Part shown: positions 24,213 to 33,172 of the stretch, piece after piece
How positions within the stretch are numbered: the first letter of the stretch is position 1
Layout of the letters: every line of letters starts with the position of its first letter
Source: Agrococcus sp. Marseille-Q4369
GTDB taxonomy: Bacteria; Actinomycetota; Actinomycetes; Actinomycetales; Microbacteriaceae
DNA length: 64,000 nt
Assembly: GCF_018308945.1 (NCBI RefSeq)
Contig: NZ_CP070501.1
Coordinates: 2,108,001-2,172,000 of the forward strand
Direction of reading: 5' to 3'
The notes under the pieces: model-generated
What the model was told of the DNA's origin: nothing
Databases searched by the model: none
Seen by the model: the letters and a program-made list of their open reading frames with translations, nothing else
Made by a program: the position numbers and the translations under genes

Positions 24213-25466
24213 GTGAAGCGTGTTGAGCCAGTTGATCCTCGTGTCCGTCTCGCGATCGTCCGGTGGCCGGATGATGCTCCGCGCGGGGCGGTGACGACGT
24301 TCTGCGCGGAGCATGGGATCACGCCGAAGACGTTCCACGCGATCCGGAAGCGGGTGCGGGAGGAAGGACCGGCGGCGGCGCTTGAGCCGCGCTCGCGGCG
24401 CCCTCGGTCGAGCCCGACCAAGATCGGCGACGACGTGAAGCAGCAGGCGCTGGACGTGCGTGCCGCGCTGGAGCGCTCCGGCCTGGATCACGGGCCGATC
24501 AGCGTGCACGACAAGATGCTGGCGCTGGGTCTTGCGGCCCCGTCGGAGTCGTCGCTGGCGCGCATCTTCCGGGCCGCGGGCGTGGCCCGGCGGGAGCCGA
24601 AGAAGAAGCCGCGCGCCGCGTACCGCCGCTTCGTCTATCCGGCCCCGAACGCATGCTGGCAGCTGGATGCGACCGAATACGTCCTCACCGGCGGGCGGCG
24701 CTGCGTCATCTTCCAACTCGAGGACGATCACTCTCGAGTCGAGGTCGCCTCGCATGTCGCGGCCGGCGAGACGGCCGAGGCGGCGCTGACGGTAATGAAG
24801 AAGGGCATCGCGGCGCGCGGCGTCCCGCAGCGGCTGCTGACCGACAACGGATCGGCGCTGAACCCGACCCGGCGTGGCTGGCAAGGGCCGCTGGTGACGT
24901 ACGTCACCTCGCTCGGCGTCGAGGCGATCACCGGCCGCCCCTACCGGCCGACCACCCAGGGCAAGAACGAGCGCCTCCACCAGACGCTGTTCCTCTGGCT
25001 CAACAAGCAGCCGCTGGCCGAGAGCCTCGCCGAGCTCCAGGCGCAGGTCGACGCGTTCGATGCGATCTACAACCACGAGCGCGGCCACCAGGCGCTCCCC
25101 GGCCGGATGACGCCGCAACGGGCGTGGGACGCGACACCGGTCGCCGAGCCGCCACGACCCGATCCCGACCGGCCAGCGCCGACCCCGCCGGCGCCGCCGG
25201 TCCCGACGGCGTGGATCCGGCACGGCGCGCACGGCGACCAGCAGCGCACCGTCCACGCGAGCGGCTACGTGAAGCTGCACGGCGTCCGTTTCCAGCTCGG
25301 CGCTATCCATGCCGGCAACCTCGTCCAGGTCGTCTGGGACCCGGAGAACGTGCTCTTCTTCGACGGCGACGGCACGCTCCTGATCGCGCACCACTGGCCC
25401 AAACCCGGCGTCACCTACGTCGGCAACCGCCCCCGCGCCCAACCTGACCTGTCACCGATGTCCTGA
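24213..25466 (+). CDS. IS481-type DDE transposase
   Basis: This 417-residue enzyme cuts and joins the element's ends. It has N-terminal helix-turn-helix segments (VTTFCAEHGITPKTFHAIRK, about 28-47), then an RNase H-like core: first Asp in CWQLDATEY (about 148), second in LLTDNGSALNP (about 211), and Glu in KNERLHQTL (about 254). The C-terminal part, after residue 325, is a small beta domain with KLHGVRFQLG. GTG 24213 is used. The gene is intact, so the element may still move. Confidence 0.92.
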   Translation: MKRVEPVDPRVRLAIVRWPDDAPRGAVTTFCAEHGITPKTFHAIRKRVREEGPAAALEPRSRRPRSSPTKIGDDVKQQALDVRAALERSGLDHGPISVHDKMLALGLAAPSESSLARIFRAAGVARREPKKKPRAAYRRFVYPAPNACWQLDATEYVLTGGRRCVIFQLEDDHSRVEVASHVAAGETAEAALTVMKKGIAARGVPQRLLTDNGSALNPTRRGWQGPLVTYVTSLGVEAITGRPYRPTTQGKNERLHQTLFLWLNKQPLAESLAELQAQVDAFDAIYNHERGHQALPGRMTPQRAWDATPVAEPPRPDPDRPAPTPPAPPVPTAWIRHGAHGDQQRTVHASGYVKLHGVRFQLGAIHAGNLVQVVWDPENVLFFDGDGTLLIAHHWPKPGVTYVGNRPRAQPDLSPMS

Positions 25467-25526
25467 CACATCAAACGTCACCGATGTCCTGACCCAGAAC
25501 TGTCACCGATGTCCTGAGACATCACA
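25451..25526 (-). repeat. Right end of the IS with three transposase-site-like repeats
   Basis: The complement of AGGACATCGGTGAC occurs at 25451, 25477 and 25502. The outer two copies and the terminal bases mirror the left end at 24116-24165. Such iterated motifs are likely transposase binding sites. Confidence 0.75.
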
Positions 25527-26070
25527 CCCTGAGCTGCTCGAGCACGGCGACCGCCGCAACGTCGTCGACCGCTACCGCTACTGGCGGCTCGAGGCGATCA
25601 TCGCCGACCTCGACACTCGCCGTCACGGCTTCCACGTCGCGATCGAGAACTGGCAGCACGACCTCAACATCGGCTCGATCGTGCGCACCGCCAACGCCTT
25701 CGCCGCATCCGCCGTGCACATCATCGGCAAGCGGCGCTGGAACCGCCGTGGTGCGATGGTGACCGACCGCTATCAGCGCATCGAGCACCACGAGACGACG
25801 GATGCGTTCGCGGCGTGGGCGAGGGACGCCGGCCTCACGATCGTGGCCGTCGACAACACCGAGGGGTCGGTGCCGGTCGACGCGGCGCCGCTGCCCGAGC
25901 GCTGCGTGCTGCTCTTCGGGCAGGAGGGGCCGGGGCTCACGGAAGCCGCGATGGCGGTCGCGGATGCGCACGTGCAGATCCGGCAGTTCGGGTCGACGCG
26001 CTCGATCAACGCCGCGGCCGCGGCGGCGATCGTGATGCACGAGTGGGTGCGGGTCCACGCGGCGCGCTGA
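25527..26070 (+). pseudogene. 3' fragment of the IS-interrupted TrmH-family methyltransferase
   Basis: After the insertion the SpoU/TrmH catalytic domain is intact: NIGSIVRTANAFAASAV (motif 1), LLFGQEGPGL (motif 2) and RSINAAAAAAIVMHEW (motif 3), the knotted SAM-binding region that methylates a ribose 2'-OH in tRNA or rRNA. The product lacks its first 32 residues and its start. A GTG at 25681 falls inside the domain, so a functional product is unlikely. The first 15 bp are the target duplication. Confidence 0.82.
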
Positions 26071-26097
26071 GCCGCCGCGCGCGACCGGACCGCTTCT

Positions 26098-26194
26098 CGG
26101 CGAGTCGACCCGATCTCAGTAGCGATCCGACCCTCTTGCGGCGACTCGACCCGATCTCAAGCGCGAGCTGACCCTCTCTCGGCGACGCGACCTG
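26098..26194. repeat. Three 41-bp-period direct repeats
   Basis: The 21-bp unit CGGCGAGTCGACCCGATCTCA (26098) recurs at 26139 with one change, and a shorter, diverged third copy (CGGCGACGCGACCTG) begins at 26180. The period is 41 bp both times. The array lies in the 209-bp gap between convergent genes, next to a hairpin. Its role is unknown. Confidence 0.6.
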
Positions 26195-26209
26195 CTGCAA
26201 CAGGTCGCG
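26186..26209. terminator. Bidirectional terminator hairpin
   Basis: A 9-bp perfect stem CGCGACCTG with complement (26186-26194 and 26201-26209) encloses the loop CTGCAA. It lies between the end of the TrmH fragment (plus strand) and the end of the Nei gene (minus strand), so it could stop transcription from both sides. Confidence 0.6.
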
Positions 26210-26279
26210 CGCGCGGAAAGCGGTCGAGTCGGATGGAAGGGGCGTCGACACGATGTGCGCGCTTCGCGCGCGCAGCGGC

Positions 26280-27080
26280 TCAGTCGGCGGATGCTGGGGC
26301 GGGCTGGCAGCGCGGGCACCACTGCACCTGCCGCAGCATGCCGTCCTCCATGCCGAGCATCGCGTCCCGGATGCGCGTGCCGCAGCGCAAGCACGGCTGC
26401 CCGCCGCGGCCGTAGACCCACGTGCGGCGGCCGCGCCGCGCATCGCCCGTGAAGGTGCGCTCCGTCCGGTCGCGGTTCGCGATCATGAGCCGGCGCGCGA
26501 GCGCGACGATCGGCTCGACGTCGACCTCGCCGATCGGCGTGGCGGGGTGCACGCCGCGCAGGAAGCACAGCTCGCCGCGGAAGACGTTGCCGAGCCCCGC
26601 GACTGCCGTCTGGTCGAGGAGGGCCACGCCGACCGGCACCCCGGTCGCGCGCAGCCGCCTGGCCGCCTCGGCCGCATCCGCCTCGTCCCAGTCGGGCGAG
26701 AGCAGGTCGGGGCCGAGGTGCGCGACGGCATCCCAGTCGTGCTCGCGCGGGAGCAGCTCGAGCACCGGGAGGGCCGACCCGACGATGTCGTGCTCGTCGG
26801 TGGCGAGCACGACCCGGATGGTGTGGGCCGGCACGGGCGCGCGGCGACCGTGCTCGAGCACGTGCCATAGCCCATCCATGCCGGCGTGCGAGTGGATCGT
26901 GTGCCGCTCGCCGCGCATGAGCAGGTGCTTGCCGACCGAGCGCACCTCCTCGATGCGCTCGCCGACGAGGTCGGCGGTCGCGAGCCGCGGCACGCGGAAG
27001 TCGCTGCGGGTCAGCACGCGCCCGGCCATCGCCTGCCTTAGGCGGACGGCCGCGCGGTAGATCGTGTCGCCCTCGGGCAT
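26280..27080 (-). CDS. Endonuclease VIII-like DNA glycosylase (Nei family)
   Basis: This 266-residue enzyme removes oxidised bases from DNA and cuts the strand. The N-terminus MPEGDTIYRA gives the catalytic Pro2 and Glu3. The helix-two-turn-helix region includes GVALLDQTAVAGLGNVFRGE (about 147-166), where the Asn contacts DNA. A zinc finger closes the protein (CLRCGTRI near 229, CPRCQ near 256). It resembles actinobacterial Nei2. Lhr lies just upstream on the same strand, 28 nt away, so they may be one operon. Confidence 0.9.
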   Translation of the reverse strand: MPEGDTIYRAAVRLRQAMAGRVLTRSDFRVPRLATADLVGERIEEVRSVGKHLLMRGERHTIHSHAGMDGLWHVLEHGRRAPVPAHTIRVVLATDEHDIVGSALPVLELLPREHDWDAVAHLGPDLLSPDWDEADAAEAARRLRATGVPVGVALLDQTAVAGLGNVFRGELCFLRGVHPATPIGEVDVEPIVALARRLMIANRDRTERTFTGDARRGRRTWVYGRGGQPCLRCGTRIRDAMLGMEDGMLRQVQWCPRCQPAPASAD

Positions 27081-27108
27081 CAGCCGCCGCCCATCGAGTC
27101 GCGGCCCA

Positions 27109-30100
27109 TCAGTGGCCGATCCGGAACCCGCGCGGCGTGCGGCGCAAGCCCGCGCGGTCGAGCAGCGGCGCGACGTCGGGCTCGAGCGACGAGCGGCCGT
27201 CGACCGTCTCGACGACGCGACGCCGACCGCCGAGCCGGATCACCGCATCCGTCATGCTCGACAGCGCCTTGACGAGCACGTCCTCGTCATCGCTGAACGT
27301 CAGCAGCGAGCGGCCGCCGCGCTCGAGGTGCAGCACGCAGCGCCCAGAGGCGATCGTCGTGAGCGCGCCGACGCGGCGGGTCGGGCGGTGGTCGCCGCGC
27401 GCTTCCGGCCACGGCAGCGCGGCGCCGAACGGGTTCGCGGGATCGACGGCCGGCACCGTCGCGACCGCCTCGCTCACGCCGCCCGACTGGCGCGCCCGCA
27501 GCGCGTCGACGACCGGCCCGTCGGCGAACTGCGCCGCCCCGAGCCCGTCGACGAAGTAGCCGCGGCGGGTGTGGCCGGCCTCCTCGAAGGCCTTCAGCAC
27601 TTGGTAGACGCCGTGGAAGCCGCCCGGCACGTCCTCCGCGACGACGCTCCCGCGCGTGACGACGCCGTAGCGCGCGAGCAGCGCATCCGCCACTTGCGCG
27701 GCGCGCTCGGTCGTCGAGCCGGCCGGCTTCGACGCGAGCAGCCACCGGCCCGCGAGCGTCGGCAGCGTCTCCGCCCGGATCGGCCGCGCGGTCGCGAGCC
27801 GCCGCCGGCTCACGGGCGCCGCCCGCCGGCTGGGCGCCGGGGGCGTGCGTGCGCGAGCGCCGAGCAAGTGGGCGCGCAGCGGCGCGATCGTGTCGTTCGT
27901 GATGCGGCCCGCCCACACGAGCGGCCACAGCACCTCGCCGAGCCGCACGAGGTCGAGCGCGGCGATCTCGCTCAGCTGCCGCGCGAAGAGCGCCCCGCCG
28001 CCGCCGAGCGCCTCGAGCACGGCGGATGCGTCGGGGTCGTCGTGCGCCGTGTCGCGGCGCTGCTCGACGGTGTCGGCCGCGCGCAGCACGATGCGGCCGT
28101 CGCGCGCGCTGAACTCGCCCGCGCCGACCCACGTGACGAGCCCGGCGGCGGTCACCTCGTCGAGCATCGACGGCCGGTAGTCCTTCACGCGCGAGGGCAG
28201 GATGAGCGTCTCGAGGGCGCTGAGCGGGAGCGGCGTGCCGTCGAGCCGGTCGATCGCCTCGAGCAGCCCGTCGACGCCCGAGAGCGGCCGCGTGACGCGC
28301 TGGTGCGCGAGCAGGTGGTCGGCGAAGACGGCGTGGTCGACGGGCTCGACGTCGCTGCGCAGCGCCTGCAGGCTGCGGCGCTTGAGCCGCGAGAGCACTT
28401 GCGCGTCGATCCACTCCTCGCCCGTGCCGCGCGCGCGATAGGCACCCGGCACGACGCGCCCCTGCCGCTCGAGCGCGCGGAGCGCCGAGCGCACGACCGC
28501 GGGCGCGAGCGTGAGGCGAGCGGATGCCTCGTCCACCGTGAACGGACCGTGCGTGCGCGCGTGCCGGGCGACGACGTCGCCGATGGGGTCGGCGACCGCG
28601 TCGAGCAGCGCCGAGGGCACCCCGGGCGGCGGCGGCACGCCGAGCGCGTCGCGGAGCCGCGCGACGTCCTCGATCGCGGCGAGCCGCTCGTCGCGGCCGA
28701 TCCGCACCCGCACGACGCGCCGCGCGGTGACGAGCTCGTCGGCGATCGCGGCCGCGGCGGCGATCGTGAGGTGCCCGGGGGCTGCAGGTGACGCATCCGG
28801 TGCCGACGCATCCGGTGCCGACGCATCCGCCGCATCCGTCACCGGCTCGCCGGCCTCGACGGTCGCGCCCGGCACGCCCTCGAGCCGCACCGCGAGCTCC
28901 TCGACCGTGAGCGGGCCGAGCAGCCGCAGCAGGTCGGCGGCGCCCTCGACGCCGCGCGCCCGGCGGTCGGGCGCGAGCCGCTGCAGCTCGAGCTCGGTGC
29001 GGGCGACGATCTCCTCGTCGAGCAGCTCGCGCAGCGCCGACTGGCCGAGCACCTCGGCGAGCAGCGCCGGATCGAGCGTGAGCGCGGCAGCGCGGCGCTC
29101 GGCGAGCGGCGCGTCGCCCTCGTAGAGGAACGCGCCGACGTAGCCGAACAGGAGGTGGTGGGCGAAGGGGGAGGGGCTCGGCGTCTCGACCTCGACGACG
29201 CGGATGTCGCCGTGCTGCAGCCGCTCGGCGATCTGGCGCAGCGCCGGGAGGTCGTAGGCGTCCTGCAGCACCTCGCGGAGCGCCTCGAGCACGATGGGGA
29301 AGTCGGGGTAGCGCTTCGCGACGTCGAGCAGCTGCGCCGCCCGCTGCCGCTGCTGCCACAGCGGCGCGCGGCGCGAGGGGTCGCGCTTGGGCAGCAGCAG
29401 CGCGCGCGACGCGCACTCGCGGAAGCGGCTCGCGAACAGCGCGGTGCCGCCCGCCTCGGTCTCGACGATGCGCTCGAGCTCGTCGGGCTCGAAGCGGATG
29501 AGCTCGGCGCCCGGCGGGTCGGCGTCGGAGTCGGGGATGCGGATGACGATGCCGTCGTCGGAGGCCATCGCGGCGGCGCCGAGGTCGCGGTCCTCGCGCA
29601 GCCGGCGGTCGATCGCGAGCGCCCACGGTGCGTGCACGCGCCGGCCCCACGGGGAGTGGACGATGAGGCGCCAGTCGCCGAGCTCGTCGCGGGAGCGCTC
29701 GACGACGAGCTGCGCGTCGGTCGGCACCGCGCCGGTCGCGGCGAGCTGGTCGCGCACGTAGGCGTCGAGGTTGCGGATCGCCCGCTCGTCGGAGTGCGGC
29801 AGGTCGATGCCGGTGCCGGCGGCGAGCGCCGCGGTCGCGCGGCCGATCGAGCGGCCGAGGTCGGCGGGCCTGCCTTCGGCGTCGCCGTGCCAGAACGGCA
29901 GCTTGCCGACCTCGCCGAACGCGGGCACGACGAGCACCCGGTCGTGCGTGATGTCGACGACGCGCCAGCTCGTCGCGCCGAGCGCGAAGACATCGCCCGC
30001 GCGCGACTCGTAGACCATCTCCTCGTCGAGCTCGCCGACGCGCGCGCCCGGCCGGCCCTCCTGCCCGGCGAGGAAGACGCCGAACAGGCCGCGGTCGGGG

Positions 30101-31830
30101 ATCGTGCCGCCACTCGAGACGGCGATGCGCTGCGCGCTCGGCCGGCCGGTGATCGTGCCCGCGTCGCGATCCCACACGACGCGCGGGCGCAGCTCGGCGA
30201 ACTCGTCGCTCGGGTAGACGCCCGAGATGAGGTCGAGCGTCGCGTCGAAGGCGCTGCGCGGCAGCTGCGCGAAGGGCGCCGAGCGCCGCACGGTCTGGAA
30301 CCAGTCGTCGACGACGAGCTCGTCCATCGCGGCGGCCGCGACCGTCTGCTGCGCGAGCACGTCGAGCGGGTGCCGCGGCATGCGGATGGGCTCGAGCTCG
30401 CCGCGCGCCATCCGGTCGGCGACGACCGTCGCGTGCAGCAGGTCGGCGCGATGCTTCGGGATGAGCACGCCGCGCGACGCGTCGCCGACCGAGTGGCCGG
30501 CGCGGCCGACGCGCTGCAACCCGCTCGCGGTCGACGGCGGCGACTCGACCTGCACCACGAGATCGACCTCGCCCATGTCGATGCCGAGCTCGAGGCTCGA
30601 GGTCGCGACGACGCAGCGCAGCCGCCCCGACTTCAGCTGGTCCTCGATCTCGGCGCGCTGCTCCTTCGAGACCGAGCCGTGGTGCGCGCGAGCGAGCGGC
30701 GGCGCATCCGCGTCGTCCCCGCCGGCCTCGCGCGCCGCGGCGCGCTCGGCGAGGCGCAGGCGGATGTGCTCGCGCACGTCGCGCAGGACGACGCCGTCCG
30801 CGCTCGCGCGCGACCGCGCATCCGCCCCGCCCTCGTCGCCGAGGCCCTCCGCCTCCGCCGCGTCGAGCCGCTCGGCGTCGAGCTCGTTGAGCCTGGCGGT
30901 GAGCCGCTCGGCCGCGCGGCGGGCGTTGACGAACACGATCGTCGAGCGGTGCCGGTCGACGAGCTCGAGCACCTCGCGCTCGATGTGCGGCCAGATCGAC
31001 TGCTGCTCGGGCTGCTCCTCGATCGAGCCGAACGCGCTGCCGGTCGGTGCGGACCCCGACTGCTCGCGGCGCTGCGGCGCCCGCAGGTCGGTCATGTCGT
31101 CGACCGGCACGGTGATCGTGAGCTCGATCGTCTTCTCGCTCGGTGGCGCGACGATCGTGACGGGCGCCGGCCCGCCGAGGAACGCGGCGACCTCCTCGAC
31201 CGGGCTCACCGTCGCCGAGAGGCCGATGCGCTGCGCGGGCCGCGCGAGCTGCGCGTCGAGCCGCTCGAGGCTCAGCGCGAGGTGCGAGCCGCGCTTCGTG
31301 GGCACGACCGCGTGCACCTCGTCGAGGATCACCGTCTCGACGGTGCGGAGCGTCTCGCGCGCGCGGCTCGTGAGCAGCAGGAAGAGCGACTCGGGCGTCG
31401 TGATGAGGATGTCGGGCGGGTGCTTCGCCTGCGCGCGCCGCTCCTCCTGCGGGGTGTCGCCCGTGCGGAGGCCGATGCGGATCGGCGGCGGCTCGAGCCC
31501 GTCGGTGCGACCCTGCGCCGCGATGCCCGCGAGCGGAGCGCGCAGGTTGCGGTCGACGTCGACCGCAAGCGCCTTGAGCGGCGAGACGTAGAGCACGCGC
31601 ACCCCCGGCTCGCGCTCCGCGTGCGGCTCGGCGTCCTCGCGGTGGAGCCGGTCGATCGACCACAGGAACGCCGCGAGCGTCTTGCCCGAGCCGGTCGGGG
31701 CGACGACGAGGGAGTGGTCGCCGCGCGCGATCGCGGTCCACGCCGCCTCCTGCACCGGCGTCGGCGCGGCGAACGCCCCCGTGAACCACGCGCGGGTCGC
31801 GGGGGAGAAGAGGTCGAGGGCGGCGCCCAT
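27109..31830 (-). CDS. lhr: Large ATP-dependent helicase Lhr
   Basis: This 1573-residue protein is a full-length Lhr, a 3'-5' DNA/RNA helicase linked to repair. Motif I is APTGSGKT (about 44-51), motif II is LDEVHAVV, and motif VI is LQRVGRAGHSVG. Two RecA-like domains are followed by a winged helix and beta-barrel, then the long Lhr-CTD (from about 880), present in long bacterial forms. Near 1000 there is a low-complexity stretch of repeated PDASA units, encoded by four CGCATCC motifs (28792-28837). ATG 31830 precedes the conserved FSPATRAWF. Confidence 0.93.
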   Translation of the reverse strand: MGAALDLFSPATRAWFTGAFAAPTPVQEAAWTAIARGDHSLVVAPTGSGKTLAAFLWSIDRLHREDAEPHAEREPGVRVLYVSPLKALAVDVDRNLRAPLAGIAAQGRTDGLEPPPIRIGLRTGDTPQEERRAQAKHPPDILITTPESLFLLLTSRARETLRTVETVILDEVHAVVPTKRGSHLALSLERLDAQLARPAQRIGLSATVSPVEEVAAFLGGPAPVTIVAPPSEKTIELTITVPVDDMTDLRAPQRREQSGSAPTGSAFGSIEEQPEQQSIWPHIEREVLELVDRHRSTIVFVNARRAAERLTARLNELDAERLDAAEAEGLGDEGGADARSRASADGVVLRDVREHIRLRLAERAAAREAGGDDADAPPLARAHHGSVSKEQRAEIEDQLKSGRLRCVVATSSLELGIDMGEVDLVVQVESPPSTASGLQRVGRAGHSVGDASRGVLIPKHRADLLHATVVADRMARGELEPIRMPRHPLDVLAQQTVAAAAMDELVVDDWFQTVRRSAPFAQLPRSAFDATLDLISGVYPSDEFAELRPRVVWDRDAGTITGRPSAQRIAVSSGGTIPDRGLFGVFLAGQEGRPGARVGELDEEMVYESRAGDVFALGATSWRVVDITHDRVLVVPAFGEVGKLPFWHGDAEGRPADLGRSIGRATAALAAGTGIDLPHSDERAIRNLDAYVRDQLAATGAVPTDAQLVVERSRDELGDWRLIVHSPWGRRVHAPWALAIDRRLREDRDLGAAAMASDDGIVIRIPDSDADPPGAELIRFEPDELERIVETEAGGTALFASRFRECASRALLLPKRDPSRRAPLWQQRQRAAQLLDVAKRYPDFPIVLEALREVLQDAYDLPALRQIAERLQHGDIRVVEVETPSPSPFAHHLLFGYVGAFLYEGDAPLAERRAAALTLDPALLAEVLGQSALRELLDEEIVARTELELQRLAPDRRARGVEGAADLLRLLGPLTVEELAVRLEGVPGATVEAGEPVTDAADASAPDASAPDASPAAPGHLTIAAAAAIADELVTARRVVRVRIGRDERLAAIEDVARLRDALGVPPPPGVPSALLDAVADPIGDVVARHARTHGPFTVDEASARLTLAPAVVRSALRALERQGRVVPGAYRARGTGEEWIDAQVLSRLKRRSLQALRSDVEPVDHAVFADHLLAHQRVTRPLSGVDGLLEAIDRLDGTPLPLSALETLILPSRVKDYRPSMLDEVTAAGLVTWVGAGEFSARDGRIVLRAADTVEQRRDTAHDDPDASAVLEALGGGGALFARQLSEIAALDLVRLGEVLWPLVWAGRITNDTIAPLRAHLLGARARTPPAPSRRAAPVSRRRLATARPIRAETLPTLAGRWLLASKPAGSTTERAAQVADALLARYGVVTRGSVVAEDVPGGFHGVYQVLKAFEEAGHTRRGYFVDGLGAAQFADGPVVDALRARQSGGVSEAVATVPAVDPANPFGAALPWPEARGDHRPTRRVGALTTIASGRCVLHLERGGRSLLTFSDDEDVLVKALSSMTDAVIRLGGRRRVVETVDGRSSLEPDVAPLLDRAGLRRTPRGFRIGH

Positions 31831-31962
31831 CCGGTCAGTACAGCACAGCGGCGCTCAGCGTCCGCCCGGCCGGCGCTCGGGAAGCCCTCGACGCTCTCGG
31901 GTCGCGCGGCTACTGTGAGCCAACCCGACGCGGCGAGGGTCGCGACCGAGCGAGGAGGAACC

Positions 31963-32475
31963 GTGCCGGATCAGCTCGACTTCGACCGCGGCAAGCGCCC
32001 GCGCACCGTGCTCCAGGGGTGGTACGGGCACCCGTTCCATCCCGTGCTCATCACCGTGCCGATCGGCTCGTGGATCGCGAGCCTCGTCTTCGACGTGCTC
32101 GCGATCTTCGCCGATGACCCGTCGGGCTACCTGCTCGGCGCGCAGGTGCTCATCGCGATCGGCATCGTCGGGGCGGTGCTCGCGGCAGTCGTCGGCGTGC
32201 TCGACTACTCGGTGATCCCGGGCCGGACGAAGGCGAAGCGGATGGGTCTCATCCACGGGCTGCTCAACACCGTCGCGCTCGTGGTCTTCGCGATCGGCTG
32301 GTTCGTCCGCTCGAGCGAGGGGCATGACGAGCTGAGCGTGGCCGCCGTGGTGATCAGCCTCGTCGGCATCGCGCTCGTCGGCGTCTCGGGGTTCCTCGGT
32401 GGCGAGCTCGCGTACCACTTCGGCATCCGCGTCGCGGCCGAGAAGGACCAGGCGGAAGGCGTCGCGCAGCGGTGA
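31963..32475 (+). CDS. DUF2231 family membrane protein
   Basis: This 170-residue protein has four membrane helices (about 34-58, 66-88, 100-118, 126-146). The pattern GHPFHPVLITVPIGSW (about 23-38) is the family's hallmark, with two conserved His residues that could bind heme or metal. Function unknown. GAGGAGG precedes GTG 31963. It is divergent from lhr across 132 bp. Confidence 0.78.
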   Translation: MPDQLDFDRGKRPRTVLQGWYGHPFHPVLITVPIGSWIASLVFDVLAIFADDPSGYLLGAQVLIAIGIVGAVLAAVVGVLDYSVIPGRTKAKRMGLIHGLLNTVALVVFAIGWFVRSSEGHDELSVAAVVISLVGIALVGVSGFLGGELAYHFGIRVAAEKDQAEGVAQR

Positions 32476-32501
32476 TCGCCCGCAGCCGAGCGGCTGATGC
32501 A

Positions 32502-32530
32502 TTGAGTGACCCTGTATCGACGCGTATCAT
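32502..32530 (+). promoter_or_regulatory. Promoter of the RES toxin-antitoxin operon (likely leaderless)
   Basis: TTGAGT (32502-32507) and TATCAT (32525-32530) are separated by 17 bp, a good fit to a housekeeping promoter. The -10 ends only 6 nt before the ATG at 32537, so transcription should begin at or next to the A of ATG. No Shine-Dalgarno sequence is seen. Confidence 0.65.
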
Positions 32531-32536
32531 TCCGGC

Positions 32537-33172
32537 ATGATGAGCGAGACGATCTCGGCAGCGCCGGCACTCGGGCTGACGCCGAGCGCAGCCTCCGAGG
32601 GCTTCCGCGAGCGGCTGGGTGCAGTCCTGCAGCGGCGAGACGTGGCGCTCGATCCGAAGGAGTTCGTCGACATCCTCCTGGAGGCCAGCGCTGACCCCGA
32701 GCCGCTCACCGCTGGAGAGCGCTCCTTCCTGATGCAGCACGCGGGCATCGAAGAGGCGAAGCTCTCCGACCGATCGTTGCGGCGTGCCGTCGCGGTCGTG
32801 GGAGTGAGCACGAGCATGGCGCAAGCCCGAGCTGGTGAGGCTGCGATCACGACAGCGGAAGCAGCGGCACTCACCGGCATCGCTCCTTCCAACATCCGCC
32901 GCCTCATCGCCGGCGGACGGCTCCTCACCCTCGGGCTCTCGAAGTCGGGATCGCACCTCTTGCCCCGATGGCAGTTCACCGAGGCGGGTCTCGTGCCGGG
33001 CATCCGCGAGGTCGTGCGGGCGTTGCCTGCCGATTACCACCCGCTCGACATCGCGGCATTCATGCGGACTCCGGTCGTCGAGCTGGGCGGTCGCGCCCCG
33101 GCGGAGTGGCTCAGTGGCGGAGGCTCGGTCGACCGAGTCGTCGAGCTCGCGGCCGAACGCGCGTGGGAGTGA
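32537..33172 (+). CDS. HTH antitoxin of a RES-type toxin-antitoxin pair
   Basis: This 211-residue protein precedes and overlaps (GTGA) the RES toxin gene, the position of its antitoxin. The middle part ITTAEAAALTGIAPSNIRRL (about 104-123) is an excisionase/MerR-like winged helix that would bind DNA, followed by GGRLLTLGLSKSGSHLLPRW. The C-terminal part, PGIREVVRALPADYHPLDIA, then PVVELGGRAPAEWL and a Gly-rich turn, resembles the antitoxin C-terminus (Xre/MbcA-ParS-like) that covers the RES active site. Length exceeds usual MbcA-type antitoxins (about 110-150). It should also repress the operon. Confidence 0.75.
   Translation: MMSETISAAPALGLTPSAASEGFRERLGAVLQRRDVALDPKEFVDILLEASADPEPLTAGERSFLMQHAGIEEAKLSDRSLRRAVAVVGVSTSMAQARAGEAAITTAEAAALTGIAPSNIRRLIAGGRLLTLGLSKSGSHLLPRWQFTEAGLVPGIREVVRALPADYHPLDIAAFMRTPVVELGGRAPAEWLSGGGSVDRVVELAAERAWE

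Larger units (their letters stand above)
24116..25526 (+). mobile_element. IS481-family insertion sequence, complete
   Basis: The 1411-bp element starts with TGT and ends with ACA. The left end (24116 onward) and the inverted right end match over about 50 bp with few mismatches. Each end carries several copies of AGGACATCGGTGAC about 25-26 bp apart: two clear ones at left (24127, 24152) and three at right (25451, 25477, 25502 as the complement). One complete transposase gene fills the middle. The element is flanked by a perfect 15-bp duplication and disrupts a TrmH-family gene. Confidence 0.92.

Noticed and set aside
24116-25526. Prophage or integrative element around the pilus locus
   Set aside because: No integrase, att site or phage genes; the only mobile gene is the IS transposase.
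28792-28837. CRISPR-like or VNTR array in lhr
   Set aside because: Four short CGCATCC words spaced 15, 15 and 9 bp within an open frame; there is no repeat-spacer structure, and it encodes a PDASA linker.
27287-31789. Very long second frame within lhr on the same strand
   Set aside because: Low-complexity Arg/Ala text in a shifted frame; the lhr frame carries all helicase motifs.
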